From Girardinichthys multiradiatus (Eukaryota > Chordata > Actinopteri > Cyprinodontiformes > Goodeidae), in the NCBI RefSeq assembly GCF_021462225.1, contig NC_061812.1, positions 47,969,363-48,033,362 on the forward strand: a stretch of 64,000 nucleotides of DNA, read 5' to 3'. Below the pieces are notes generated by a model. That model was not told where the DNA came from and did no database searches. It worked only from the letters and a program-made list of their open reading frames with translations. Position 1 is the stretch's first letter; the number at the start of each line of letters is the position of its first letter. Shown in pieces: positions 46,698-58,592 of this stretch. The position numbers and the translations under genes were made by a program.

Positions 46698-47859
46698 CCT
46701 TTCACCTCCTCTCTTCAGTCGGGGTGTGAACCCAGTCTGGATTCACAGGGAGAACAACTGACATCATGTTCATAGATTTTAATCTGCTGTGAAGTTTTTG
46801 TCTCATAAGACACAGGAGGCTCTAACCAAAGAACCAACAGGAGAAACAAATGGAGCTCTGGATGAGGGCAAAACTAAGGTCAGCAGATCATATTGCAGGA
46901 AGGGAGAGCCATCCTCCGAAGGAAACCTCAGAGAAATCAGAAGGCACCTGAGGAAGAACATACGAATAGGTTCGATTCGATTGGATATCTTTTGACTTAA
47001 CATTTCATTTCCAGCGAATACATCAAAAATGTGGTTGTGGAATTAAATTAATTTATTACAGTAACCATAACGTCAAACGGTAAGATTAACTCATATTTTT
47101 GTTTTCAACTAACAAAATACAATTATGTTGAACCTGTTTCATAAATGTTTGAGTGGGCTGGGTTACTTCATCAGAGGGAACGAGATAAAGATTAAACAAT
47201 AAAAATTCTATTTGTTGGGTTAAAGTTTGAAAGAGTATGTTCTGGTAAATTTGAAAGGAGGTCACAAAATCAAAAATCACAGAGGGGAGAAGGATTTCTA
47301 AAGTAAAACTGTGTGAATAATCAACAAACAATTGTTTACTTATGTGAATGTGGGAAATTGTGGAATAATTTGCATGAAGGGTTGAATGAGTGTTCAACTA
47401 TTTAATCAATTCGAATAACTTCATGAATAGAAATTATAACTTCCTATGTGCTTCTGAGTTATTTATTTATAGATGATGATGTTTGCAACTTAGATTGTAA
47501 ATTAACTTGATACAAGGCCTTGAACTTTTACTTGCTGCTGAACAGAACTGATTTATGGGGAATAATTGCTTAGGGGGTGACAACCTATTGACTTGACAGG
47601 AAAGATGTGCCCTGGTTACCCTCTCCATCCAGGATGCCCTGACACCGATTGGCCTACTTTGTCAGGGGGAACCTTTCAGAAAATGTGTTTTTGAATTGTA
47701 TATGTCTGCTTGAATACAAACGGCTACCTGTTAGAACCGATTCTAATCTTTTAAATGACACCAAGGCAAAACAGGAGAGACAGCTGAAGGCTGTGTAAAC
47801 AGGATGTTGAAATTATGTCTTGTCAAATTAAAATAGCTTTGGATATGATTCTAGCAAAA

Positions 47860-48350
47860 GAAGAACGGTTGTGTGTTTTTGGAGAGGTTTGTTGTTCTTT
47901 TATTCCCAACAATTACAGCACCTGATGGATCTCTAACGAAGGCCCTAAAAGGATTACAATCACTCTCCATCAAATTAAAATCGGACTCAGGAATCAATGA
48001 ACGATTCACAAAAATGTTCGAGACGTGGTTTAGAAAATTGGGAAACCCACTGGTGAGTATATTCACGTCATTGACTGTTGTGGTGATCGCAGTCTATGTA
48101 TGCTGTTGTGCAACATGTATTTGAGCTCTCATCCTCAGGTGTATTGATCGTGCGATTGGTTCCACTGATACGAGAGGTTTGAGATTACCAGAATATCAAA
48201 TGGATGTGGTGCCAGAGCACACACTGATGTTGTCCACTGAATATTTGAGCGCAAGTGATGATGTGGATTTCATGGAACCAAACCAAACTGGAGAAATTAT
48301 GATACTGTGCTATGAGGAGGAGGACCAAACAACTGCAATAGATAATTGAA
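47860..48350 (+). pseudogene. Endogenous retrovirus: Env transmembrane-subunit remnant
   Basis: A frame from 47873 to 48124 ends with a hydrophobic span (SLTVVVIAVYVCCCATCI) and a stop at 48122-48124. The next roughly 75 codons continue in the same frame to about 48349 and read like an acidic cytoplasmic tail. A degenerate cysteine-rich region lies just before it (about 47866-47915). The layout fits the C-terminal part of a retroviral Env TM protein, downstream of the integrase remnant as expected. The surface subunit is not readable. It is clearly defective. Confidence 0.6.
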
Positions 48351-49633
48351 CAGGGTTTATGATTCAGGGTCTACAATATACTGATACACATTGTGCTGCT
48401 CATTTCCGCTGTGCTTCTGGATTTTTATTATTTTTGTTTTAATTTTTCAACAGGTCATTATTATCTATTTGCAATGTTTTAATCATTTAAATTTCAGACA
48501 CACATCAGCATGTGTCAGTTCTATGGGAAACAGAGGGGTTGCACACACTGAGGGCTACAGGCAGTTACCAGAGAGATGGCACTCTGTTTGGGGGGCCAGA
48601 GTTACGCGACGGACAAAAGGAACTGCCTCCCATATTCTAGTTTAGGTCCATTTGCACTAGACACATTGATTGATGTGAGGTGGGTTCTTCCCACCTCAAC
48701 AGGGGGATTGTTATGGATGTATGATTCTGTGGCCTTTTCTAATCATCTCTTTGCTGCCCTAATTAAATATATTTGTCCTTGTTGCTTATATGCCGCACCG
48801 CTCACTGCTACAGCTTACACAACATCCTTAGGTGCATGACTACAACCATGGGCTTCATGGACTCAGGGGGTCCGAGAGTGCAGACCGCCTGTCAGATACC
48901 AATAGTTAAGGGATCGGGCCTCTCAAATCAAGGGTGTAAGAAAGAGGGGGCCTTGATCAGGTTTACTGGATTGACAGAGGATAACCCATAAGTGAAAAGG
49001 GGGCTGCAGCCTGACCCGATATCCTTTACAGTAATTTCTGTGACTTAATAAATAATGTTAATATTAAAGGAATCAGAATACTTGATTTAATGGTATGAAT
49101 GCTGTATCAGATAAGTTAATGACAGATTGATTACATGAAATTAGTTAAGCACATGTCATGAATGAAAGTATTAATAGAACCTCGCAGGTTATTTTTAGTT
49201 ATGTGTTCACCTCTCCATAGGTTGATTTTTAGGACATGTGTTAAGTAATAAATGGAAGCTGCTTTAAAGTAAAATGTTTTCTAATCGTGTTAAACCGGTA
49301 CATTGTTCTTGATCATGATGAAATATTTTTGACTAAGATCCATTTGATGAAGCCAGTATGTGGCCTGCTTTAATGATAATAATAATAGTAGTTGGTAATT
49401 ACCTACAATTGGGCGTAACCTGCCGGTATGAACATATGATTCCATATTCCGTTTTAAGACTAACCTTTTCAGGTAGCTGAATGTGCCATAAGACGCTTGG
49501 GGATGGTCATATATAGGGTTAACACACATACAGGGTTGAATGATTGTTTCGGAGGGTGGGTACCCAGTTGCAGGTGGTCCACTACCCAGTCCCTAGGGGT
49601 TAACAGATCTAAATGACACCTCATCAGGGGGGT

Positions 49634-50000
49634 AGTTAGGAATAACCTTTATTAATATGCTCATTTTTCTAATTTTTCCCTTTTGTTATAGTAGGATAAG
49701 AATGCTCATAGACATACGGTACAAGGATAAATGGCCCAAGGATTGTCATAAATGGCCTGAGGCGGGGCATTGGGGTTGATAGTGGAGCAGCTGGTATAAC
49801 TGGTTTGATTAGAAAGCCACAGCACACTTACATTAAGAATGGACACCTGCTACTACACAATCTAACAGATAGACACCACAATGGTGACTCATAGTCTACT
49901 GATAATCACTGAGGGAGGGCACATCCATTGCATTGGAGAACCAGATATAAAAACTGTAATGTGACCTTCTATCGAGGCTCTTCATCATCCTCTAACAGAC
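49634..50000 (+). mobile_element. Retroviral LTR, right copy
   Basis: This begins AGTTAGGAATAACCTTTATT after a purine tract and matches the left LTR to about 49996: AGGATAAGAATGCTCATAGA, GGTTTGATTAGAAAGCCA, TATA-like ATATAAAAACTG at about 49948 and CTTCTATCGAGGCTCTTCAT. It probably extends further, through TTTAGATTAAAAGAGC near 50061, but the left copy is broken so the true end cannot be compared. Up to about 50210 is possible. Confidence 0.75.
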
Positions 50001-50299
50001 GGCGACGGTCCGAGACGGGAGCCTCAGCGCTGATCTCTGTAATCATTCATCTGCCTTAATTTAGATTAAAAGAGCTAAAAGTTAGAAACTGTTTGAAAGT
50101 CGTTCCTTTAAGAGTTTTTAGATAGATTGTGTGATTGCTTCTGGGGACCAAGGACCAGAGGAGCTCCGAGGCGTCTGACCGCCAACAGGGTGCGGTAGCT
50201 CGGACAAATTGAATTATCTGCTTACTGAGCAAACATTTGCTCAGTGGGAATGTCACTCCAGCCGCCAGGGGGCAGTATACGATGCGCAAAGACACAGGG

Positions 50300-50461
50300 C
50301 CTCAAAATGGAAGAATGGAGTAAAATAACACAGAACAACACAAGCACGTCATAGAAAGCAACTTTATAAATTAGTTCATCCTATGTGCTCTGTGTAGTAT
50401 TTAAGGCTCGGAGAGACGTAACCAGTACTGCTGCTGCTGTAAAGCAAGCTGTGATAAACAG
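50300..50461 (+). other. Probable non-coding first exon and promoter area of the PTH2 gene
   Basis: The sequence around 50405-50461 (GGCTCGGAGAGACGTAACC, ending GTGATAAACAG) is followed by a donor GTAAAA at 50462. It lies 640 bases upstream of the start codon and on the same strand, and an acceptor precedes the ATG at 51097. A first, untranslated exon ending at 50461 is therefore likely. The transcription start is unknown. Confidence 0.45.
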
Positions 50462-51103
50462 GTAAAAACAAGCATTTAGCGAGGCTAGATTCTACCTTAT
50501 AGGCTAAAGCTAACTGGCCGCAACTCAGTAACGATTGCTGTTAAGCGATTTGTTAAAAATTGTGGTAGAGGTTTCCTGAAAAATTTTAACAGACGTTAGT
50601 ATCATATTGAAACATTATATTTAAAGATTAAGAGCTAAGCTAATGATTTCAGCTGTACGCGAACAGCTGTTAACTGCGCGGACCGTTGAAGCTAACCTAA
50701 CGTAGCCTACAACCGTTAGCTTACGTCTCTTTCGCTTCCATCCATCGGAAAAGTCCTGCTTACTTAATAACGTACCCCTTTCACGTGTAGAAAGTCCATT
50801 CACACTGGTTTGAGCACGTAGAAAAAACGTATAAACGCTTAACTATATTCCTAGTTAAACTTTACGTAGTTAGATGTCAAGCCATTGTTGACCAAATATC
50901 CTTTTTGTCTCAGTCCTGTCTGCCTCTGGGGTCTGTCTTAAACTAAACCCAACATACTGTTAGAAATTAAACGTTTTTTTGTAAAAGCTTAACTTAATGT
51001 TCCAAACCAACCAGATTTCCAATGATTAGCTCTATCAGACACATTTACATCAACGTAAATGTGGACAGCTGTTCTTACTTTACTTGTGTTACTGCAGTTA
51101 GTG

Positions 51104-54100
51104 ATGGAGCCATCAGAGGAGACGGGACCAAACTGGGGTTCTCAAGATGTCAACCCTTTGTTCATGCAGCAGCTCAGAGAGCTGGACATCCCTGAAGAAG
51201 CAGCCAAACAGGTGGGATAGTACTACTGACATACAGGCCTCGTTTAATAGTACCTATATACAGTTTTGTCTGACTTCTCTTGTTACTTCTCCTCACTTCA
51301 GGCCCTACTGCACACTCGGAACGTCTCAGCTGAGGAGGCGGCCATGTACTACTTCAACAAACTGGAGAATGAGGTGCCCATAAGCTAGCCTTAGTCCCCT
51401 GCAGGTACACATTGGTACGTTAGACCCAGTAGAGTTTGTCCAAAGCCAAATCTCAGTGTGTCTCTGTCTTCGGTCTATCACACAGGAGGAGGGGGACGAG
51501 GACGTTATGTTTAAGATGGTACTTGTTGTGAACATGGACCTTGGCATGGGCGTTGGGAAGGTAAATCCAGTGGTGCAGTCATGGTAAAAAAATAAAAAAC
51601 GTGCAGCCTCTGCCAATCCAGCAGGTTCTGAAATGATTTCAAACTAACATCAAATGCACACACCACAGATTCCAGTATCCTATTAATATTTCAATAAAGC
51701 CAAAATTTTAATATTATCAGCAGAGATTACACTAAACAAGTGAAAGGTGTTACCTTTTTCTCGTTTACCAAGTTTCACTGTCGGAAAATAAACGCAATTT
51801 AGCAGTTTTTGTTCAGTAATCTACCAGCCACACTCAAAAAATGTCAGCAAACCTACACCATGGAAGAAGCAGTAGATAAAGTTAATATAAGTTCCTTACA
51901 AACTGAAAGATAGGTGGATATCTGTATAGAAATGTCTGTATATATCTATTTGATATGTGGGTTGCACCCATGCAGACCCAGCCAAATCCTCTCAACCAGT
52001 GCTGAAAGTAGCATCTTGTCACAGCAAACAAAAGCTTGTCAGCATTGGAGGCAAATTCAAATAAGAGAGATATTGAGATGAGATACTAAAGCCAGTGACA
52101 ATCCCATATCTCCACTTTTACAGACGGAAGTCTATCCTCCGACTTGTCTTTGCTTGCCCCAACAGAGCGGGGTTTATTAGAAACTACCCCCAGAATGTAA
52201 GAGTAGAGGCTAGAATAACCTGCCTGCAGTGCTGACCCTCAACCCCATCCAACACGCGTGGGTTTATCTTGGCTGTGCTGTTAATTCCAGAGTGACCAGC
52301 ACAACCACATCGCCTGACTTGCAACAAATGGTAGTTGAGGAATAGAATGGCACCCTACAGTGGTGTGTGACCAAACTGGTGACCTGCATGAAGAGGAGGT
52401 GCCAGGCTGTTTTAGTTCTGTATGGTTTGCCCACAAACAACTAAGGCAACTGTTTGTTAAATGAATAAAATGTTTTATTACTGATATGTCTGGCTACTTC
52501 AGACTTTAAATATCCAATGTGATAAACAGCTGTTAACAAGAGCCACTAACAGAATTAGCAGTTTGGCAGAGGGGATTTCTGAAGTTCTTCATGGGGGCAA
52601 CTCACATTTTGAACTCTGCTGCTCAACCCCCAAACACATTTTCCTTACAACTGAGGCACCATTCAGGAGGGAATAAACAGATGTTTGGATTTATTGCTAA
52701 GAAACATTGTGAGAACCGTTCCTCCGCTAGTAGCTTTTAACAATGGGATCTTTTCTATTTTGTGTAACCTCTGCAAAATTTGGCTTTAGCAAAAGAAAGC
52801 AATGATGATAAAATTATCCCTCAACACTTGAACTTCAAGGTTCAACATATTCATTATAATTGATAGCAGATGTGAACTCACCAAAACTGTCTATTAAAAG
52901 TGAGTTAAGGGCTTAAACAAAGTATTTAAGGGATGAACGCTTATGCAGTTGTGTTACTGTAGTTTTTTCTTTTTGACATTTCACCCATTAAACAGATGTA
53001 TTTGTTATCCAGTGTACAGGATTAATCCCACAGATGCAAATTGTTTTCACATAATTTGATGTTCTCATCTTTTCTAATTATAATGCAGCTCCTGAGTGTT
53101 GGGAGCTGCTGCATGACCGTTTGTCTCTTTCAGTGAAAGTTACACACCTTAAACATCTCCTTTATACAGGAGTTTAAAATGCTTAAGCTAATAGTTTTAC
53201 TCCATAATCTAGTTTCCTCAGTGTGATGTCTAAATGTTCTGCTTGTTACCTGCTCTGATCACCTGAAAATAAGGAGCCATTATTTTGTCCTTTTAATAAA
53301 TGATAGAGTTCAAAAACTAAAAAGAACAGTTCCATCTTCATCATAACCCCACATCAGCTTACAGGCCTGAGAGCTGTATATGGAAACGTATCAGTCCAAA
53401 AACCCTTTTCTTGCTCTCATGTTATTTTCTCTGTGGTCATTTTCTGTTTGGGCCCTACTGATCCCTGGAACTGTACTCTGTGCTGAATGTGTGTGCAGAT
53501 TGCAGCCCAGGTGGGTCATGCTGCTGTAGGTTTGTACCAGGCTCTACAGGAGAAAAACAGCTGGCGGGAGATGGCCTGGAAGTGGGACCACAGTGGGTAA
53601 GGCCCATTCAGACACTGGCTAATATAACAACACCTAATAAATCCTGATCATCAAGCCTTGTAATTTCAGTTTAATTCCTTCTGTGCATCCACTTTATTAG
53701 TTTACACTGATTTCTTTAATTCTCTCATAATGTTATTGTACATCTTTCTTTAAATGCAGTCGTTTGTTGCAGGAATAGCAATACTGTTTTTACATAATTC
53801 TTCACCAGTGATTCCTGTTTACAAGCACCCTACACTGGCTTATTTACAAAGCTGAAAATAACATTAGTTACAGACTGTTTAAATTGGGTGTTCATGCAGG
53901 GCTAAGAAGGTGGTGCTCCAAGGCACCAATGTGGCCCATCTGCTGGAGCTACAGGCCCTGGCCCTCAGCCTCAACCTGCCCACTTACCTGGTCCAAGATG
54001 CAGGTCTTACCCAGGTTGGTGTGCACATGTACATATCTGTGAGGCACCAATTGTCATGTGGTAATAAGTAAAATTGAGATATTTTGATCAAGTAACTCTT

Positions 54101-54231
54101 GCAGTGTGTTTGTTAATGTGTTGGAATGACAACTGTTTGTGCAGGTGGAGTCCGGCTCCCGTACGGTCTTGGCCATCATGGGAGCAGAGGAGATGGTGAA
54201 CAATGTCACTGGCAGCCTGAAGCTGCTTTGA
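51104..54231 (+). CDS. Peptidyl-tRNA hydrolase 2 family protein with UBA-like N-terminus
   Basis: Six coding exons: 51104-51211, 51302-51373, 51486-51560, 53499-53596, 53900-54014 and 54145-54231 (TGA). All have GT-AG borders and agreeing phases, giving 184 residues. Residues about 15-58 (NPLFMQQLRELDIPEEAAKQ, then ALLHTRNVSAEEAAMYYFNK) look like a UBA-type helical bundle. From about residue 67 comes the PTH2 domain: MVLVVNMDLGMGVGKIAAQV, GHAAVGLYQAL, KKVVLQGTNVAHLLELQALA, TYLVQDAGLTQVESGSRTVL and a C-terminal GSLKLL. PTH2 enzymes release peptides from stalled peptidyl-tRNA. Unlike PTRH2/Bit1, no N-terminal membrane helix is seen. The ATG at 51104 is the first in frame after an acceptor at 51097. 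Confidence 0.92.
52100..52450 (+). mobile_element. Old Tc1/mariner relic in the PTH2 intron
   Basis: Translation in shifting frames gives fragments of a Tc1-type C-terminus: an Asn-Pro...Gln block near 52235, RVTSTTTSPDLQQMVV-like near 52295-52335, and a block near 52365-52415 resembling CVTKLVTSMRRRCQAVL. Terminal repeats are not recognisable. It lies in the large third intron (51561-53498). It is more decayed than the other Tc1 copies. Confidence 0.55.
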
Positions 54232-54930
54232 GTTGCCCTGGTGTAGCAAAGGTTTGGAGACAAGTCTCTGCAGTGGCACAAAACAACCAGGAAGGGGCAG
54301 TCTTTCTCAGCAGCAGGAGAACTTTAGTCAATCAAGCATGAGCTAAAACCTTACAGAACCCAACACTAGAATTATTAGTATTGATCATATGTTAACATTA
54401 AGTTTTTCACGATTGTGTCTCCGTACAGCTTATTTTGCCAGGTTTTCTGACTTATAGACCCATAACATCATGCCCTGTGTTATGGCTGTGGACATGCTTT
54501 TTATGGCTATGTGATGTGCTGTTTTTATCCAGCTATAAAGCTGCTGATTTGTTGTTTTGTTTTAAAGAATGTAAATCCTTCATGCTACAATTTTTCTGAC
54601 TTTACATTTAAAGCAGCTTAAAAGCCTGGCATCAAAAATAACACTGTAAACATTTTGACTGGGTCTAAACAATTCTTTGAAGGATGATGTGTTTAAGTTA
54701 TTTGAATATGGTTGTGTATTTGTGGCCATAATGAAGAATTTCTCACTGATTACTATAGAGTCACATTTTACAGTGAAACTAGACTATTCATTATGCAGTA
54801 TTATCATTATGCATGAGATACAAAATGTTACAATATGAATTACACATTAGTCAGACATTTGCAGGCTGTTATTTCATAGTTTTGCTCTTGTGTCAGACTG
54901 GTGATCATTAAAATACTTCTACATTACAAC
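54232..54930 (+). other. 3' UTR of the PTH2 gene
   Basis: AT-rich sequence without coding signal follows the stop. ATTAAA at 54907-54912 is the best candidate poly(A) signal. Other T-rich stretches occur. The end is inferred. Confidence 0.45.
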
Positions 54931-54984
54931 TCCGGATCTTGTGCTTAGTATACAGACACACTATGCGGATGAGACATATTGACA

Positions 54985-55012
54985 CGGGGTGTGTGTGTGT
55001 GTGTGTGTGTAT
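54985..55012. repeat. (GT)n microsatellite
   Basis: A GT dinucleotide run directly after GACACGGG. No associated feature. Confidence 0.85.
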
Positions 55013-56129
55013 CTAAGGCTTGTGGGAAACTTGGGTTATGTTGCAGTGCCTGATTTTGTCCCGCCTCTTCCAGCCTCCAATTCCGGGGAGCGTTTAATAA
55101 TGCAGATATTTGTCTAAACTTGAAGCCTTCGACCACTGTAAGTATCTACCTTTTGTGGGGGATCTGTAAATTGCAGCTCAATGGATCTAAAACTGATTTT
55201 CTCCAAAAAACGATTCTGGATCCAGTTTCACTTTCCTGCCCACCCCTCTGCAACAAATGACGTCGGCATTTATCAGCGCATCCAATCCAAAGCTATCCCT
55301 AAGTCTCATGACATGACAGAAATCCAATTGCGTCTTCGTGATCATTTACATAATGTCAGTTTTAAAAATACCCGTTGAAGTGTATGAGTTAAATGATTAT
55401 TGTTTAGTGTGCGCCTTTATGTAGTGTTATAGTATTAAAAAAGAACCATTCGTAGCGCCTTTCTATAATTTAAAGCCAAAGGACATTATGTTCCTCGGCC
55501 AACCCCACAGGAACTTTACTGAGCCACTCCTTTCCGTCCTGTCTGTAGAATAGTGAAATAAATATTTCTGCAAAGGTTTACAAGTAGGATCCCAGCCAGA
55601 AGAGATGGTCACTTTAATCGTCCAACCACTCAAGAGATGCACCCAACACGACATGCAATACTCCACTGAACTGACAAACTGGTAGGTGGAGCTGACCCAA
55701 TGGGCTAACCCTGCCTCTTGTAGCCCTGAAACGGAGCCCAAGAGACCCCGTATGGCTAACGATTACCATTTTGTATCAACAAGAGCGCTCCTTCGAAGAG
55801 GAATTTAATTTATAAATGAAAAGAAGTTAGGTCCATTGGAATGATTTATAAAGAACGTTTCCCGCATCGTAGTAGATATAAATCCTTTGTTGTGTAGCAA
55901 TCTGCTTTCCAAATCCAGTCACTCATGCTCCTCTCCGTGTACTTCACCACTCATACTACAGAATACAACTTCCTCACTGTAGCAGTACTCGCCCAATTTT
56001 ACTTCCCAAATGGAAACAAGTAACCGACGGCTTAATTCACCAATGGCCTCGAGGTATTTCAGCTAAAACACATGAGCCACATATTACTGTCGAATCAATG
56101 CCATAAGGCGGGACATCTGGAAGTGCCGC
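55013..56129. other. Intergenic region, no gene seen
   Basis: Between the PTH2 gene and the next probable first exon there is no conserved coding frame, repeat or RNA that I can support. The last 250 bases become more GC- and CpG-containing, in keeping with a promoter area. Confidence 0.5.
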
Positions 56130-56617
56130 CCAAACAGCATACCCCTGCACGGCCGCCTGGGAAACCCCGTGGCTTGATTGTGTGTCAGTTTCGTTGAGGC
56201 CTGTGGTGGTTACCGGCGAAGAGGGGGATGGGCGCTTTGCTGAGTGTAAGGACCCGACACAGAATCGGAGCCCCGTATCACATACAGCAGTCTATACCCC
56301 ATAATAAACAGCGACTGTAAATATACAAGACACTAACATTATTGGAGTTGTTGACCGGAGATTTATAAAAGACACCAATGGATGTAGTGCACCTGAAAAA
56401 GACAGTGGATTTAAGTTTCCGGCATTTTTTGGGAGACACTGAGAACTTTGTTTCTTACCCTTGACGAGGGAGCTACTTGTAAGGGTAAAGGATACAGGAG
56501 ACTCCGAGGCGGATATCGAGGCCTATTGGTGTATTGGAATTGATGTTGGGCTACTCCAAGGACTTCCATAGTACATCATTTTGCTTTGTTTTTAAGGAAT
56601 TTGGAATGACTCTTTAG
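56130..56617 (+). other. Probable non-coding first exon of the next gene
   Basis: A moderately CpG-containing block (GGCCGCCTGG near 56150, then CGGCGAAGAGGGGGATGGGC) runs to a strong donor GTAAGC after 56617. No long ATG-started frame is present, so it would be 5' UTR. The next plausible exon on this strand lies at 62890. Both are inferred without transcript evidence, and the 5' limit is a guess. Confidence 0.4.
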
Positions 56618-58371
56618 GTAAGCAATTTGAATATGTAATATCTTAATGTACACATGATAGTTTTCGCCGATATTTGAAACAGATCAACCATGTTTTCTGT
56701 ATGCCATGGCTAGACGGCTAACCGACTTAGCAAGCAAATAACCTGCGTCCGCTGAAGTTTCTTCAAACAAGTTGCTTTTCGTCACAGAATTTCGAGTATT
56801 TCTATATCAACGTGATGTGCTTGGCTAACTAAAATAGATGTTATGCCTTCCAGGGGCGCTTTGGGCTGTGACTGGAATAGTCCTCTCTGACTGTTTGATC
56901 AGTCCCTCGTGTTGTTTTTTTACTTGGCTTGCATCGTCAGAAATCATTATTTTTGCCAGTTTTGCCAAAGCTCGTCGTTCAAATATCTTTGGACAATCAC
57001 GACTCAAACCTCACATCCATATTTTACAACTTTTAGGTCTTTACAATATTTTAGTTAAAAGATGTTTATTTTTTCAAAACAAGTCAATCAGCTGTGTTAG
57101 TTGAGTTAATTGTCTATTTTTGGATTATATCAAGTAATACTGGTAATTGGTGCAAATTTAAACAATATCAAGATTTTTCAATAAGTTTCCTTACTGTTTC
57201 CACAAAGGCATGATGTGTTATAACATTACAGAGTCCAAAAAGCGTTAGTGCTGCAGCAACTAACCCGGTAGTATCTTTTTAATATTAGTATGGTTAAAGC
57301 TTTATAAGATACATAAGACGTGTTTAACATTTACTGTTTGTTGGCTTGTAGGTTCACAAAAAGGCGACACAGGTTAACCATTAGGAATGTTCAAAAGTAA
57401 CATTTAATGTATTTGTTTTCTGACAGCAGCCTATTAAGTGTTCTTTAGGTGTTCAATGTGTCAGAGTTTTTGAAAGGAAACACTGATCCAGTCTGTAGTT
57501 GGATCTTTCTCGAAGACTGTTAGCCTAGCTGCTAACATCAGCCAGCATACCAGCTGGGGCAACAAATGCTACTAGCCTTTTAGCTAACTTTATGAATGTC
57601 CTTCAGCTGTGTGTTCTCTTACATTCAGTCGTCACTACGTCGCACATTTCTTGTCTAAATGTTTTACTACTGTGTGTATCGGAGGGATATGTTTGATTTA
57701 ACGCGGCCTCGCCGTTGTGTGAACATTATGTGAATGTATTTATCTTTGGAAACACTCCCAGCTTTAAAGTCAAACCTTAGCCGGATTTATATTTTTACCT
57801 TGTTGATGGTTTCTTTTTTTTAACGCGTGTGAGATTTAGTGTTGAGAAACCCAGAGCTTTATGTTTATTTGCTCTGCTTCACCTCCCCCACTAACCAACC
57901 AACCCCCAGCCTCGGTGGCGGTTAAGAGAAATGGGAGCTGGTGGAGAGCTCTGTATTCCATTTCTAAGCTCCCATATTTGTTGTTTCAGAGTTTGAGGAA
58001 ATATTCATTGGGCTGTTGTTTCTGGGGGTTAGTAATATGATGTTTGACCTGAGTTTTATTAAAGAAGTGTGAAAAAGCGTTTACACGTTATTAATGATGC
58101 ATTTTATACATCATAATGTTGTATGGCTTTTCTGGAAAATAAACCATCTCGTTTTAAGCTCTTTAGGAAGAATTGTAGTAGGTATTTTAGCAAAACATCT
58201 GAAAATATTGCAAAAGAAAACAAATATTTAATTTGAAAGATTATGTATTTAGACTATGTTTAGGTCATTTCTACATTATTTTAAGTTGATACATTGAATC
58301 TTTTTAATGAATATTCTGCATTTTGAGCTTTAATGAATGTTCATCTGTTGACTTTTATTGTGTAATGTTTT

Positions 58372-58592
58372 TAGACCTGTCTGTAGCTCAGTGGGAAGAG
58401 TAGTGGTCTTGCAATCTGAAAGTTGTGGCTTCAATTCCAACTTCCTTCTGATACATGTCGATTTTCCCCTGAGCAAGGCACTTAACCTCAAGTTACCAAT
58501 CGAGCTGCAATTGGTTAAATGTGGCTCTAATGTAAAGCACTTTGATAGGTTGGTATGACTGAAAAGGCGCTATATAGGTCCCATTTACCATT
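58372..58592 (+). mobile_element. tRNA-derived SINE
   Basis: The head GTCTGTAGCTCAGTGGGAAG has a box A-like region, and GTGGCTTCAATTCC a box B-like region. The body has TGAGCAAGGCACTTAACCTC and the tail GGCGCTATATAGGTCCCATT followed by TACCATTTACA. This is a classic teleost SINE order. The tRNA-like part cannot form an intact cloverleaf. Confidence 0.75.

Larger units (their letters stand above)
40792..50000 (+). mobile_element. Decayed endogenous retrovirus with nested insertions
   Basis: Two related LTR copies (40792-41160 and from 49634) bracket remnants in the order expected on the + strand: integrase (46.5 kb), Env TM (47.9-48.3 kb), then a purine-rich tract (AGGGGGG near 49626-49632) directly before the right LTR. 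Nested inside are a hAT-like end at 41161 and two Tc1 elements (42173-43140, 43515-44632). A second PPT-like sequence followed by TGTTA occurs near 48701-48714. A primer-binding site cannot be located because the left LTR is truncated. Gag and most of pol are missing or unreadable. Confidence 0.65.

Noticed and set aside
58378..58450. Possible tRNA gene on the plus strand
   Set aside because: The tRNA-like head is diverged and followed by a SINE body and tail.
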